DNA from: Multifurca ochricompacta
Taxonomy: Eukaryota > Basidiomycota > Agaricomycetes > Russulales > Russulaceae
NCBI GenBank assembly: GCA_022496185.1
Contig: WTXG01000187.1
Location: forward strand, 1 to 64,000
Length of the DNA stretch: 64,000 nt
Direction: 5' to 3'
The translations under genes and the position numbers were made by a program. Below the pieces are notes generated by a model. The model had not been told where the DNA came from, searched no databases, and saw only the letters and a program-made list of their open reading frames with translations. Each line of letters opens with the position of its first letter. Positions within the stretch are counted from its first letter, which is position 1. Of this stretch, positions 33,580-45,806 are shown piece by piece.

Positions 33580-34728
33580 TAGTGTTTAAAAGTCCGGTCC
33601 AGTCCGGTTTTTTCAATATATTTCATGTGGACTGGACTGGCAACTGGTCTACAGTAACTCAAATATACTGCAACTGCAGACTGGACCGCTTAGGACCGGT
33701 CCATACCAGTCCGGTTTCGGTCCAACAACCGGTTGCAACCGGTTTTCATGCAACCAGTTCACAACCGGTCTGAACCAGTCCGAACTGGTCAGAGGTCAGT
33801 TCCCAGACACTTTCAAGACAAGAGATAAGCTAAAGTTAACCACATAAACTAAACTGTAGGAATATTGGTCATATATCATGGACTGGTTATTACAAGGAAA
33901 GATTAGATTAGATAAAGACAGAGCATTCTAATATAGATAACTACCATTAAACACTGCACAGAATGCAGATAGTGATGGATGCATAAGGCTTAAGGCAATC
34001 AGAGACACTCAGAATTGTGCATAGAGCAAGTATATTACTATTACTACTATCCTACAAAGTTTCAGATCAGATCTTGCATCTGATCTGAAGTGAGACAAGA
34101 ATCAGTTGCAGTGACTCAAAAAGGTGATTCAATGATGCATCAGATTAAATTGCCTATATCTCCATGAATACCACTCATAATTACATCATTCCTTTTTTGG
34201 TATAAAGCTATTATGTACATCTGCCAGGCCTACACCAAACACGTGGCTCTGTTTGGCCTAGCTTTGTTATTAATTTACAAATAACCAGAGAGTGCCAAAC
34301 ATTGAATCACATTTTTGAGTCACTGTAACTGATTCTTGTCTCACTTCAGATCAGATGCATGATCTGATCTGAAACTTTGTAGGATAGTAGTAATAGTAAT
34401 ATACTTGCTCTATGCACAATTCTGAGTGTCTCTGATTGCCTTAAGCCTTATGCATCCATCACTATCTGCATTCTGTGCAGTTTTCAATGGTAGTTATCTA
34501 TATTAGAATGCTCTATCTTATCTTATCTTTAAGGCACCAAAAAGACCGGTCCAGACCGGTCCATACCGGTCTAGTCCGGTTTTTAGGCAGTCTATCATTG
34601 TTGATGGACTGCAGACTGCATGTGTGAAAAATTGGGGCAACTGCAACTGGTGGTCCGGTTGCCATCAGTCCGGTCCAGTCCAGTTTGCAGTCTTTTTTCA
34701 GTCCAATGGACCGGACTTTTAAACACTA
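33580..34728. mobile_element. Non-autonomous hAT-like element (hAT2) with palindromic core
   Basis: Terminal inverted repeats TAGTGTTTAAAAGTCC; 8-bp duplication TTCGTAAC (33572-33579, 34729-34736). Both subterminal regions are packed with CCGGTCC/ACCGGT motifs (33590-33790 and 34540-34720), as expected for hAT transposase binding. The core is a long inverted repeat (about 33897-34108 against 34326-34530). No transposase gene. Confidence 0.87.
34109..34325. mobile_element. Tc1/mariner-type MITE at the centre of hAT2
   Basis: 217 bp with 26-bp inverted ends beginning CAGTGACTCAAAA. TA flanks on the right, TG (mutated TA?) on the left. The ends resemble those of the fold-back element at 24343. 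It may instead be simply the inner part of the larger palindrome. Confidence 0.6.
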
Positions 34729-34742
34729 TTCGTAACAGAAGA

Positions 34743-35042
34743 GGCACATCACACATGATGCCCCTGAATTCTTTAATCCTCCCAAGCCAGAGGATGGAGA
34801 AAAGGATGAAGATTATGCCAAATGCTTCACACTTTGGTCGGAGCCAATGTATGTGGAGTGGAATAGAGTAGAAGAAGTCCTCATGGGAGTTCTGGTGATG
34901 GTCACATCACCAGAAACATACTCCCAGATTGCCTCTGACAGAACTTACCCTTCTGTCAATGCCAAGTATGAGTGTTTGGAATCGCTCTATGGCTCAGTAG
35001 GTAGCATGGCCACCTACAACTTGTGGTGTTCTGTGTCCTCCT
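34743..35042 (+). pseudogene. Copia C1 gag, second piece
   Basis: Continues from 23837 in the same frame (HITHDAPEFFNPP ... YERLESLYGS-like region, TYNLWCSVSS). Ends at CTCCT, one half of a duplication whose partner is at 46826-46830. Confidence 0.9.
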
Positions 35043-35633
35043 TGTTACAATCCCTGCCGAGCAACCCCGTTTTCTTTACCCTTCCCAACGACGACCCCTC
35101 TCTACCACCCACCCTACATTTCATGATCACGTCCCCGTCCTGGGACCCATCACGTGCTCTCCTACCATCCCCGTGACCTCCGTTGTACTTGTTGACTTAC
35201 TGTATGCCTATGTTTGCCCTTATCGTTATCTCGTATCTCTTTATCTTTACGACCGGACACTTACTTAATACCCTATCAGAAGCCAGGCTCTACGCCCTCC
35301 GCTTTCGTATATTTGGGCCCACCTGACCTTGTTATCCTTATCTCGTAGACGCCCATTTACTTACGTATATAAGTCCGCTGTATCTACCTTGTAGACTTCA
35401 GACTTGACTTATTGAATACATCGGTGCTTGTCTTCCGGACATCCCTTTGACTCTCTAAACTCAGTGTCCCAGGTGCTTCTGGTACCTTTCCATTCAACAT
35501 TGTCTTAGGGACGTGCCCCTTTGACTTTGACTCGTCCCACTTGAACTCCAAGAGACCTTATTGGTTTCTTAACTGAACCTACGAATCGCACTGTCACACA
35601 AGTCGTGTGGAACGTCCCGCACTGGGCGTAACA
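35043..35633 (+). repeat. Gypsy LTR at the left end of the inversion
   Basis: The only Gypsy LTR now reading in plus sense (TGTTACAATCCC to GGGCGTAACA, 591 bp). Flanks CTCCT and TAGCC do not match each other; the CTCCT partner (as AGGAG) is at 46826-46830. Confidence 0.92.
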
Positions 35634-37136
35634 TAGCCTGAGGTTGAGTGGCAGTCCTCCTGATCTCCCCATGAGGAATCTGCAAAGCCATGAAGGCCAC
35701 TCTCCCTATTCCCTCCAGAATACTGCAACTTGCAGTCTTTTGTACTATTTAAATATTTTAAGACATATTTTGCAAGTCGCATATGATCTTGAGAGGGATT
35801 GGAAGCATATTGGCTAAGGCGCACCACAGCAAAACTGATGTCAGGTCTGCTTCCAATCTGCACCCAAAGCAGAGACCCCATCAACTGTTGATACTTCTTT
35901 ATTTCAGAAGTAGATGCCTGGCCATCAAACTTGACCAGATGAACATCAGCGCCAGAGGGAAGAGGAGTATATACTTGGTTGGAATCCCTCATCCCAAACT
36001 TCTCAATAATAGATAAAATGTAGGCTGCTTGGTCAATCTCCAGTGTCTTGTTAGGATGATCCCTGGTGATATTAACTCCAAGGTATGACTGGATTTCTCC
36101 CAAGTCAGTCATCTCATAGTGTTTAGATAGAGAAGACTTCAGCCATGTTATCTTATCATTGGAAGATCCAAGTATAGTGATGTCATCTACATAAAGAATG
36201 ACATAGAGTGAATCATCCCCCTCCTTTTGATGAAACACGTATACTCCTGCATCAGAGTACATCCGAGTGAAGCCCAGTTCATTGAGAACTGCGTGGAATT
36301 GAAGATTCCATGCTTGGGAAGCTTGTTTGAGGCCATATAATGCTTTTTGCAGCCTACAAACTTTGGACTCTTGACCAGCAATGACGAAACCAACTGGTTG
36401 CTCCATATATATTTCCTCATCCAGATCGCCATGTAGGAATGCCAATTTGACATCCATCTGGTGGATTTCCCAATCCTCTAGTGTAGCTAGTGCTAGTAAT
36501 AGTCTCAGTGACTCAAATCTGGCAACTAGGGAAAAAGTTTCATCAAAGTCCACCCCTTCTATTTGGGTGAAACCTTTTGCCATAAGCCTAGCATGAAACC
36601 GTCCATCTGGTTTCAGCTTAAAAACCCATTTTGATTTGACAGCCTTCCTTCCTTTTGGAAGATCTTCAAGGCGCCACACATTAAGTTTATCTAAGGCATC
36701 AATTTCATATTTACATGCCTCAAGCCATTCATTGGCGTTGTCAGACTGCATTGCCTCCTGAAAAGTCAGGGGATCTCTATAAGAGACTCCTGCGGCATTT
36801 AGCAACTCCATATGCCCAAGTCTGGAAGAACCCTGCACGAACTCAGCATTATCCTCATTATAAAATCGAGGATTTAATTGGTGTGAACGTTTGGGATGGG
36901 CAGTATCAAGATCTAAATCTTCCTGCACAGCTCTGTCACGCTGCTGAGAGCGTGGACTTTCCCTAGTAAATACTGGTTGGGGAAGTCTGCCGACATTCTT
37001 CTTCTTAGATTGTCTCTTGGCACGGGTTCTTTCAGGGAGTTCTGATGGTTCCATGATCTGGGATGGAGGCGTCTGATAGATTGTTATATCATGTGTCTCA
37101 TTTTTGGGTGTGGTAGGCTCAGGATTTACTTGAGGA
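35634..37136 (-). pseudogene. Copia C1 RT and start of RNase H
   Basis: Open for about 500 codons: linker, RT (VKSKWVFKLKPDGRFHARL, MDVKLAFLHGDLDEEIYMEQ, catalytic ILYVDDITILGSS), then MGSLLWVQIGSRPDISFAV and the start of RNase H (GFADSSWGDQEDC). Ends abruptly at GGCTA against the LTR. The rest of RNase H is not attached anywhere in the window. Confidence 0.92.
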
Positions 37137-37141
37137 GGTTC

Positions 37142-37639
37142 TGTGAAACAGGCATGAGGCACAGCATACTGACTGTAAGGTTAGCGGGTTAGGCTAGAAA
37201 GACAAGTTACTTCAGAGGTAGAAGAAACTCTATTGTACTATACTACATACCTAGAAAGACAAGTTCTATATACAGAGTTAGTCTAGAGGTAATGAAGATA
37301 GTAGAGAGGACGACTTACACTTCAGAGGTAGAAGAAACTCTGAAGTGTAAGAGATGAAACAGACACCCTTATATACAATCTAAGAGGTGGTCTGTGCACT
37401 GGGAATAAGTCCACAAGTGCCGGACAAAGTCCAAACAACAAACAAGAGAGAATAAGGCCATTGGCCAATACAGAAATCACATGTTACATGGTGTATCAGT
37501 CAGCTACTGCGGAATGTGAGAAAGAAAGTAATAATGATAATGTAAAAGTCCGAAACTCCGGTATCTAATCTAATCTACAAAGTAGCTAATCTAATCACCT
37601 GATGCCTGAAGCATCACCGAACATCTTCTGTGTTCAACA
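37142..37639 (-). repeat. Solo Copia LTR in the C1 integrase-RT linker
   Basis: 498 bp, antisense on the plus strand (TGTGAAACAGG to GTGTTCAACA); duplication GGTTC (37137-37141, 37640-37644). Same family as C1-C3. Confidence 0.93.
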
Positions 37640-38079
37640 GGTTCCACTACCTCCTGTTCCTCAACCTTGGCGTCCTTGTCTTCAGGAGCCTGAGGAACTG
37701 TGGCTATTGCTGGTTGAGGCTGGACAGGCCTCTCTGCTTCTAACACAAAAGGTGTAACTTTTTCCTTTTGCTTTCCTTTACTGTCCTTAGCAAGGTTGGA
37801 TGGGTAGGATCCTTCATCAAATGTCACATCTCTTGACAATATGAAGGATCGAGTATGCATGTCCCAAAGAAGATATCCTTTAGAGTGGGGTGCATACCTG
37901 ACAAAGACTGTCTCTCTGGCTTTATGATCCAGTTTACATCTTTTATCCTCTGGGACAGTGTAATAGGCTAAACAGCCAAATATTTTAAAGTAAGAGACAT
38001 CTGGAATGTCCCCATCCAGAAGCTCAAGTGGTGTCCTCCACTTGTTAGAGCAGATGGGCGTTCTATTGTATATGTGACA
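37640..38079 (-). pseudogene. Copia C1 integrase C-terminus and linker
   Basis: CHIYNRTPICSNKWRTPLEL, KIFGCLAYYTVPEDK, KGYLLWDMHTRSFILSRDV, then an acidic/proline linker. Open. Interrupted at GGCTG by Copia C2 on one side and GGTTC by the solo LTR on the other. Confidence 0.9.
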
Positions 38080-38084
38080 GGCTG

Positions 38085-38584
38085 TGTTGAACACAGAAGA
38101 TGTTCGGTGATGCTTCAGGCATCAGGTGATTAGATTAGCTACTTTGTAGATTAGATTAGATACCGGAGTTTCGGACTTTTACTATATCTTTATTACTTTC
38201 TTTCTCACATTCCGCAGTAGCTGACTGATGCACCATGTAACATGTGATTTCTGTAGTGGCCAATGGCCTTTCTCCCTCATGTTTATTGTTTGGACCTTGT
38301 CCGGCACTTGTGGACTTATTCCCAGTGCACAGACCATCCCTTGGATAGTATATAAGGGTGTCTGTTTCGTCTCTTCCACTTCAGAGTTCTTCTAACCTCT
38401 GAAGTGTAAGTGCTTTCTATACTATCTACTTAACTATTAGACTAACGTTCTTTACATAGAACTTTCTTTGTCTAGGTCAGTAGTATAGTAATATAGAGTT
38501 CTTCTAACCTCTGAAGTAACTTTCTTTGTCTAGCTTAACCCGCTAACACCACAGTCAGTATGCTGCGCACATGCCTGTTCCACA
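38085..38584 (+). repeat. 5' LTR of C2
   Basis: 500 bp, TGTTGAACACAG to CCTGTTCCACA; TATA box GTATATAAGGG near 38347. Primer site GGTTATGGGCCC at 38585-38596. Confidence 0.95.
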
Positions 38585-39515
38585 GGTTATGGGCCCTGAG
38601 CACGCTTAACTGATCTGTGTTTTTCTTTTTGATCAGTCCAACAACTTCTTCAAGCTCACTGCTTCAAGACTACTCTTTCCCAATCACCGTCACAGTGAGC
38701 TTCAATCTCTTTTTTCTCTTGCCCTTAACTGTCCACAAGGTGGTGCGCTTTATGTGCCCACCTTGATCTGTCTGGCTAGTCCCTCAGGGGATTCTTGCAA
38801 GAGGTGACGAGGGACCCTAAGCGGGTGAAACACCTTGAGTTCCTCATGTGCGCTCTAAGTAAATAGTATTCATAGTTGTAGCTGGGTCTTCGTCCCATAG
38901 ATAGTCTTAGTAGGCCACTTGCCCAGAAGGCTTGGGGCTATAGGTTCAGTCAATGCTTGGCTCGATCCGTAAGCCAGGTTTAGCGACCTGCAGGTAGAGT
39001 TTAGGGTCTAGAACAAGGCATGGGTAGTCACTCCCATGACGCTTGGGCTCGATACAAGTAGGCTTGAACTACTATAGTATTTACACAGTAGCTAGAGGGT
39101 TTTGTCTCTGGGCAGAAGTACCTGCTGCTTTCATTGGGGGTTCGCCCCAACCAGAGGAAACCTAATAGTCTACTATAGTCATGGCCCCAATCATCTAGGG
39201 CTTAATCATGGACTCCACCACCAGCACTAGAGGAAGGGCTCTATACCCTTTGTCTCTAGTGGAACTTGCGGTTGGCTCCTCCATGACATGACTCCCCATC
39301 TATTTACACAATGTCCCCCTGATGTGGGCTTAGGACTTGTTGTAGATGGCGATAGACAGGCTACTATACTACTTAGAAGTCGCACATCAGAGGCAGGACT
39401 TTTTTAAGTTCTGAAGCATAGCGCCACAGAATGGACGGGCCCTCTTCAATGAGACCTGGACAACTGGTTCTAACCGCTCCTTGGAACCAGGATCAACCTT
39501 TTTTAAATCATCTCA
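38585..39515 (+). other. C2 primer site and long untranslated leader
   Basis: About 930 nt between LTR and gag with no useful ORF but several perfect hairpins: CAAGGTGG/CCACCTTG near 38737, GTCCCTC/GAGGGAC near 38780-38815, CAGGT/ACCTG near 38971-38994, TTGGGG/CCCCAA near 39134-39152. Conserved with C1 and C3. Confidence 0.8.
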
Positions 39516-40480
39516 ATGTCTTCCATCGTCTTCCCCCCTACTTTCAAGTTTGACAAACTTGATGGCTCCAACTGGCAGCAGTGGTCTGTGTCGTTCACAG
39601 CCCTGCTGAGGATCAATGGAATGAAGAGGCACATCACGCATGATGCCCCGAATTCCTTAATGCTCCCAAGCCAGAGGATGGAGAAAAGGATGACGAATAT
39701 GCCAAGCGTTTTGCGCTTTGGTCTGAGCCTATGTACCAGGAATGGAATAGGGTGGAGGAAGTCCTCATGGGAGTTCTGGTGATGGTCACATCACCGGAAA
39801 CATACTCCCAAATTGCCTCTGACAGAACTTATCCTTCTGTCAATGCCAAGTATGAGCGTTTGGAATCGCTCTACGGCTCAGTAGGTAGCATGGCCACCTA
39901 CAACTTGTGGTGTTCTGTATCCTCCTTCCGCTTGGAAGAAGGAAAGCAATTCAGACCCCAGTTGCAGCGTGTGTTGGATGTGAGGAGTACCCTCAAGGAA
40001 AATGGGATGGAGATCTCTGATCTCCAGATGAGCTTTATATTGCTCCAATCCCTACCTCCATCCTACTCAGCCATTGCTGGCTCTATCCTGGCGTCAGGTC
40101 CTCCTGACCGCCTTTCCCCTCAGGACCTTGTACAAAGGTTCCTAAATGAGGAAAGCCGACTGCCGGCCCCGCAGGAAGTGGTGTTGGGGCTGCCCTTAAC
40201 AAGGCAGCCCATGTCAACAAAAAAAAAATAAAAAACAAGTATCTTTCACGCCACCTCCTGCAGGTGCATCATCGTCCAATGATGTCACCTGCTTCTATTG
40301 CCAGAAGCCGGCCACAAGGCAATGAATGTCGGCAAAGGAAACAGGACAGAGCCAATGCTGATGCAGGCAAAAAGGGCAACAAGAGGAAGGGGCAAGGCCC
40401 CAGTGTACATAATAACTCCACACAAGTAGCTACTATAGTTAATGGTAGTGGCAGAATACAGGAGGTGCATGAGACACCTC
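39516..40480 (+). pseudogene. C2 gag, frameshifted
   Basis: ATG at 39516 (MSSIVFPPTFKFDKLDG). Frame breaks near 39640, 40180-40240 and 40310 (the last inside the knuckle CFYCQKP-GH). Most are losses of one base from short homopolymers relative to C3. Confidence 0.88.
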
Positions 40481-43400
40481 GCATTTCACTTTATATGATG
40501 ACCGAACATACGCAAGAAGTCGATGATGGCAGCAATCCTTGGATGATGGACAGCGGAGCCACCACTCATTTCACACCACATCTAGAAGATTTCTCTGAGT
40601 ATTACCCTCACAAGGGCACTCGGTGACAATTGGTGATGGATCCGTAGTCCAAGTCGAAGGAACAGGCAAAGTCATACTCAAAACTCGAAATAATTATGAG
40701 TTAGAGTTAAATAATGTCTTTTACATGCCTGGCAGTGAAAGAATACTGTCGACAAGCTGCATCACAGACAAAGGCGGTTCAGTGGAGTTCTCTCCATCTG
40801 AGGTCAAAATAAAGTACAATAATGCAATTATAGCGGAAGGTGTCAAGGCTATGGGACTCTATTGGGTCTTTGGGAAAACTATGCAGAATCTTAATACTGC
40901 TTCCCACAAATCTGCATCAAGTAGCCTTGATACCTGGCATTTGCACATGGGTCATATGTCAAAAGAGGCCCTCAAAAGATATGCTCCTAAGGCTGTAAAA
41001 GGCCTTAGTATTGATAATAGCCAAGTGGAAGACAAGCCGTGTTATGGCTGTGAAATGGGAAAATCACACCGTCTTCCATTCCCTCCCTCTCAAAAGAGAG
41101 CTTCAGCACCCTTGGAAGTCATTCATAGTGACCTAGTTGGTCCTCTGCAATGTACTTCAATTCAAGGGAACCTATACTTCGCCACTTTCATAGACAACTT
41201 TAGCAGAACTGCCTAGTTGTTGCTATGAAAGCAAAAAGTGATTTTACATCGGTCTTCTGTAACATTAAGGCATTCTTGGAAAATAAAACAGACAAGAAAA
41301 TAAAGACCTTACACACAGACCGAGGTGGCGAATTTGTCAATAGGGAGCTGAAGTCCATACTTGAGCAGGCTGGCATAGAGCATAAATTGACAATGCCATA
41401 TTCCCCACAACAGAACGGAAGGGCTGAAAGGTTCAACAGAACCATTATGGAAAAGGCCACCAGTATGCTGCATCATGCTGGTCTTTCCCTTGGTTTCTGG
41501 GAATGTGCAGTGCGAACAGCCTGTCACATATACAATAGAAGCCAATCCGCTCTAATAAGTGGAGGACACCGCTTGAACTTCTGGATGGGGACATTCCAGA
41601 TGTTTCTTACTTTAAATCTTTGGCTGTTAGCCTATTACACTGTCCCAGAGGACAAAAGACGTAAACTGGATCAGAAAGCCAGGGAGACAGTCTTTGTCGG
41701 GTATGCACCCCATTCTAAAGGATATCTTCTTTGGGACATGCATACTCGATCCTTCGTATTGTCAGAGATGTGACATTTGATGAAGGGTCCTTCCCATCCA
41801 ACCTTGCCAGGGACAGCAAGGGAAACAAAAGGAAAAAGTTACGCCTTTTGTTTAGAAGTTGAGAGGCCTGTCCAGCCTCAACCAGCAATAGCCACAGTTC
41901 CTCAGGCTCCTGAAGACAAGGACGCTGAGGTTGAGGAACAGGAGGTAGTGGAACCTCCTCAATAAATCCTGAGCCTACCACACCTGAAAATGAGCTTGAC
42001 ACACACGATCAAACTATCTATCAGACACCACCATCCCAAATTATGGAACCCTCTGAACTCCCTCAGAGAACCCATGCCAAAAGACAGTCTAAGAAGAATG
42101 TTGGCAAGATTTCCCAACCAGTCTTTACTAGGGAAAGTCCACGATCTCAGCAACGTGACAGGGCTGTGCAGGAAGATCTAGATCTTGATACTGCCCGTCC
42201 CAAACGTTCACGTCGCATGAATCCTCGATTTTATAATGAGGATAATGCTGAGTTCGTACAGGGTTCTTCCAGACTTGGGCACATGGAATTGCTAAATGCC
42301 GCAGGTGTCTCTTATAGAGATCCCCTGACTTTTCAGGAGGCAATGCAGTCTGACAATGCCAGTGAATGGCTTGAGGCATGTAAATATGAAATTGATGCCT
42401 TAGATAAACTTAGTGTGTGGCGCCTTGAAGATCTTCCTAAAGGAAGAAAGGCTGTCAAGTCAAAATGGGTTTTTAAGCTGAAACCAGATGGACGGTTTCG
42501 TGCTAGGCTCGTGGCAAAAGGTTTCACCCAAGTAGAAGGGGTGGACTTCGACGAAACATTCTCTCCAGTCGCCAGATTTGAGTCATTGAGACTATTACTA
42601 GCGCTAGCTACACTAGAGGATTGGGAAATCCACCAAATGGATGTCAAATCGGCATTCCTTCATGGCGACCTGGATGAAGAAATTTATATGGAGCAACCTG
42701 CTGGTTTCGTCATTGCTGGTCAAGAGTCCAAAGTTTGTAGGCTACAAAAAGCATTATATGGCCTCAAACAAGCCTCCCGAGCATGGAATCTACAGTTCCA
42801 TGGAGTTCTTAATGAACTAGGCTTCACTTGGACGTACTCTGATGCAGGAGTATACGTGTATCATCAAAAGAGGAGGATGATTCACTTTATGTCATTCTCT
42901 ATGTAGATGACATTACTATACTTGGATCTTCCAATGATAAGATAACGTGGCTGAAGTCAGCTCTATCTAATCGATATGAGATGACTGACTTGGGAGAAAT
43001 CCAGTCGTACCTTGGAGTTAACATCACCAGGGATCGTCCTAACAAGACACTGGAGATTGACCAAGCAGCCTACGTTTTATCTATTATTGAGAAGTTTGGG
43101 ATGAGGGATTCCAACCGAGTATATACTCCTCTTCCCTCTGGCGCTGATGTTCATCTGGTCAAATTTGAAGGCCAAGCATCTACTTCTGAAATAAAGAAGT
43201 ACCAACAGCTGATGGGGTCTCTGCTATGGGTGCAGATTGGAAGCAGACCTGATATCAGTTTTGCTGTGGCGCGCCTTAGTCAATACGCTTCCAACCCCTC
43301 TCAAGATCACATGCGACTTGCAAAATATGTCTTAAAGTATCTTAATAGTACAAAAGACTACAAGTTGCGGTATTCTGGAGGGAATGGGGAGAGTGGCCTT

Positions 43401-43859
43401 CATGGCTTTGCAGATTCCTCATGGGGAGATCAAGAGGACTGCCGCTCTACCTCAGGCTACGTGTTTTTCTTGGCAAATGGTGCCATTTCTTGGTGTTCCA
43501 GAAAACAGAAAACAGTAGCACAGTCCACCACTGAAGCTGAGTATATGAGCCTCTCTGAGGCTGCAAATCAGGCAGCGTGGTATAGGACTTTTATGGAGGA
43601 ATTAGGGTATGAGGTATCCTCCCCTATACTACTCCACTGTGACAACAAGGGTGCCGTGGATTTGGCGTTAAACCCGTCACAGGAAGGCGGTCAAAGCATA
43701 TTCCCATCAAGTACCATGCCATTAGGGGTACATTGAATCGCACATAATTGAGTTAGTGCGTACCCCCACAGGTGAGATGCTGGCAGATGGCTTCACTAAG
43801 CCTCTACCAAGAGCATTGTTTGAAACCATGGTAAATGGACTTGGACTTATGCTGGAATG
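40480..43859 (+). pseudogene. C2 pol: protease, integrase, RT, RNase H, frameshifted
   Basis: Protease WMMDSGATTHFTP near 40543; pre-integrase CYGCEMGKSHRLPF near 41040; integrase HSDLVGP, HTDRGGEFVNREL and QQNGRAERFNRT; RT MDVKSAFLHGDLDEEIYMEQ near 42640 and YVDDITILGSS near 42902; RNase H FADSSWGDQEDC and STTEAEYMSLSEA. Breaks near 40620, 41215, 41545-41640, 41762, 41850-41965, 42870 and 43680-43735. Stop at 43857-43859. Confidence 0.9.
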
Positions 43860-44132
43860 AGAGAGCTGGAATCTGGAGACCTTGTATACCAGTTTCACTT
43901 TCCCACCATGAGAAAAACTCTCAACTTCGAGAGTGATGCAAGAGGTGTGTATGGTTTCAGTTTGCATAAGCGAATCTACAGCGATATGCCTCTGAACACC
44001 ATGCCTCTCTCGCACTCAAAAGAGTTAGAGAAGTTGGATCTCTGGCTGGCAATATGCTCATTTAATTGTGATGGCAGTGTGCTCATCCAACTCATTTCCC
44101 ATCCATGACCAGATGCCTTCAGCATGGAGGGA

Positions 44133-44632
44133 TGTTGAACACAGAAGATGTTTGGTGATGCTTCAGGCATCAGGTGATTAGATTAGCTACTTTGTAGATT
44201 AGATTAGATACCGGAGTTTCGGACTTTTACTATATCTTTATTACTTTCTTTCTCACATTCCGCAGTAGCTGACTGATGCACCATGTAACATGTGATTTCT
44301 GTAGTGGCCAATGGCCTTTCTCCCTCATGTTTATTGTTTGGACCTTGTCCGGCACTTGTGGACTTATTCCCAGTGCACAGACCATCCCTTGGATAGTATA
44401 TAAGGGTGTCTGTTTCGTCTCTTCCACTTCAGAGTTCTTCTAACCTCTGAAGTGTAAGTGCTTTCTATACTATCTACTTAACTATTAGACTAACGTTCTT
44501 TACATAGAACTTTCTTTGTCTAGGTCAGTAGTATAGTAATATAGAGTTCTTCTAACCTCTGAAGTAACTTTCTTTGTCTAGCTTAACCCGCTAACACCAC
44601 AGTCAGTATGCTGCGCACATGCCTGTTCCACA
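44133..44632 (+). repeat. 3' LTR of C2
   Basis: Preceded by the purine tract ATGGAGGGA (44124-44132) used to prime plus-strand synthesis. The region 43860-44123 is 3' untranslated. Confidence 0.95.
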
Positions 44633-45211
44633 GGCTGTACGCACTGCACATTCCCAGAACCCAAGGGAAAGGCCAGCATGATGCAGCATACTGGTAGCCT
44701 TTTCCATAATGGTTCTGTTGAACCTTTCAGCCCTTCCATTCTGTTGTGGGGAATATGGCATTGTCAATTTATGCTCTATGCCAGCCTGCTCAAGTATTGA
44801 CTTCAGCTCCCTATTGACAAATTCGCCACCTCGGTCTGTGTGTAAGGTCTTTATTTTCCTGTCTGTTTTATTTTCCAGGAATGCCTTAATATTACAGAAG
44901 ACTGATGCAAAGTCACTTTTAGCTTTCATAGCAACAACTAAAACTGTCCTGCTAAAGTCGTCTATGAAAGTGGCGAAGTATAGGTTCCCTTGAATTGAGG
45001 TGCATTGTAAGGGACTGACTAGGTCACTATGAATGACCTCCAAGGGTGCTGAGGCTCTCTTTTGAGAGGGAGGGAATGGAAGACAGTGTGATTTTCCCAT
45101 TTCACAGCCATAACATGGCTTGTCTTCCACTTGGCTATTGTCTATGCTAAGGCCTTTTACAGCCTTAGGAGCATGTCTTTTGAGGGCCTCTTTTGACATA
45201 TGACCCATGCG
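44633..45211 (-). pseudogene. Copia C1 pre-integrase and integrase core
   Basis: MGHMSKEALKRHAPKAVKG, CYGCEMGKSHCLPF, HSDLVSPLQ, HTDRGGEFVNREL, QQNGRAERFNRT, ending at ECAVRTA where C2 is inserted. Open frame with all three catalytic residues. Confidence 0.9.
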
Positions 45212-45216
45212 CAAAT

Positions 45217-45806
45217 TGTTACGTCTGGTGCGGGACATTCCACACAACTTGTGTGACAGCGTACTGTGCGGGTTCAGATAAGGAACCAATAGGGTCCCTT
45301 GGAGTTTTTAGAGGTGGTGAGTCAAAGTCAAAGAGGCTGTACTCTAAGACGATGTTAAGCAGAGTGATGCCAGAAGCACCAAGACAACTGAGCTCAAGGA
45401 TCAAAGGGAAGTCCAGAAGACAAACACCAATGTATTCAATAAGTTGAGTCTGAGGTCTACAAGGTAGTTACAGTGGACTTATATACATAATTGAGTGGGT
45501 GTCTACAGATAAGATAACGCGGAATCATGTGGACCCAAATATACGAAAGCAGAGGGCATAAAGCTGCGCTTCTGACAGGGAATTAAGTAAGTGTCCGGTC
45601 ATAGAGATAAGAGATAAGAGATAAGCAATGGCAGGTTAAACATAAGTACAGTAATGCAAACAAAGACAAAGGCAGTCACGGGGAGGGGAGCAAGGCATGT
45701 GATGGATCCCACGATGGAGACGTGATCTGATAGTGAAGAGTAGGTGGCAGGGAGGGGTTGTCGTTGGGTAGAAAGAAAAAGACGGGAAGAGACAGGGTTC
45801 GTAACA
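45217..45806 (-). repeat. Solo Gypsy LTR in C1
   Basis: TGTTACGTCTGGTG to GGGTTCGTAACA, 590 bp; duplication CAAAT (45212-45216, 45807-45811). Confidence 0.94.

Larger units (their letters stand above)
23838..34737 (-). mobile_element. Ty3/Gypsy chromovirus G3
   Basis: LTRs at 23838-26042 (3', split by a Tc1 element) and 33001-34737 (5', split by a hAT element). Target duplication GAAGA (23833-23837, 34738-34742). Internal region 26043-33000 with gag, pol and ORF3; ORF3 is split by an L2 LTR. Many CGA-to-TGA stops. It sits in the gag of Copia C1. Confidence 0.93.
33001..34737 (-). repeat. 5' LTR of G3, split by hAT2 near its end
   Basis: 33001-33579 plus base 34737. The hAT insertion lies in the terminal TTCGTAACA. 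Confidence 0.92.
38085..44632 (+). mobile_element. Copia C2, complete with both LTRs
   Basis: 6,548 bp; LTRs 38085-38584 and 44133-44632; target duplication GGCTG (38080-38084, 44633-44637). The LTRs appear identical except for one C/T at about 38105/44153, so the insertion is young. Inserted in the integrase of C1. The gag-pol frame is broken at least eight times by single-base indels. Confidence 0.95.

Noticed and set aside
35043..35633. Simple plus-strand solo LTR insertion
   Set aside because: Its two flanks (CTCCT, TAGCC) differ and the neighbouring Copia sequence switches strand; it is an inversion endpoint.
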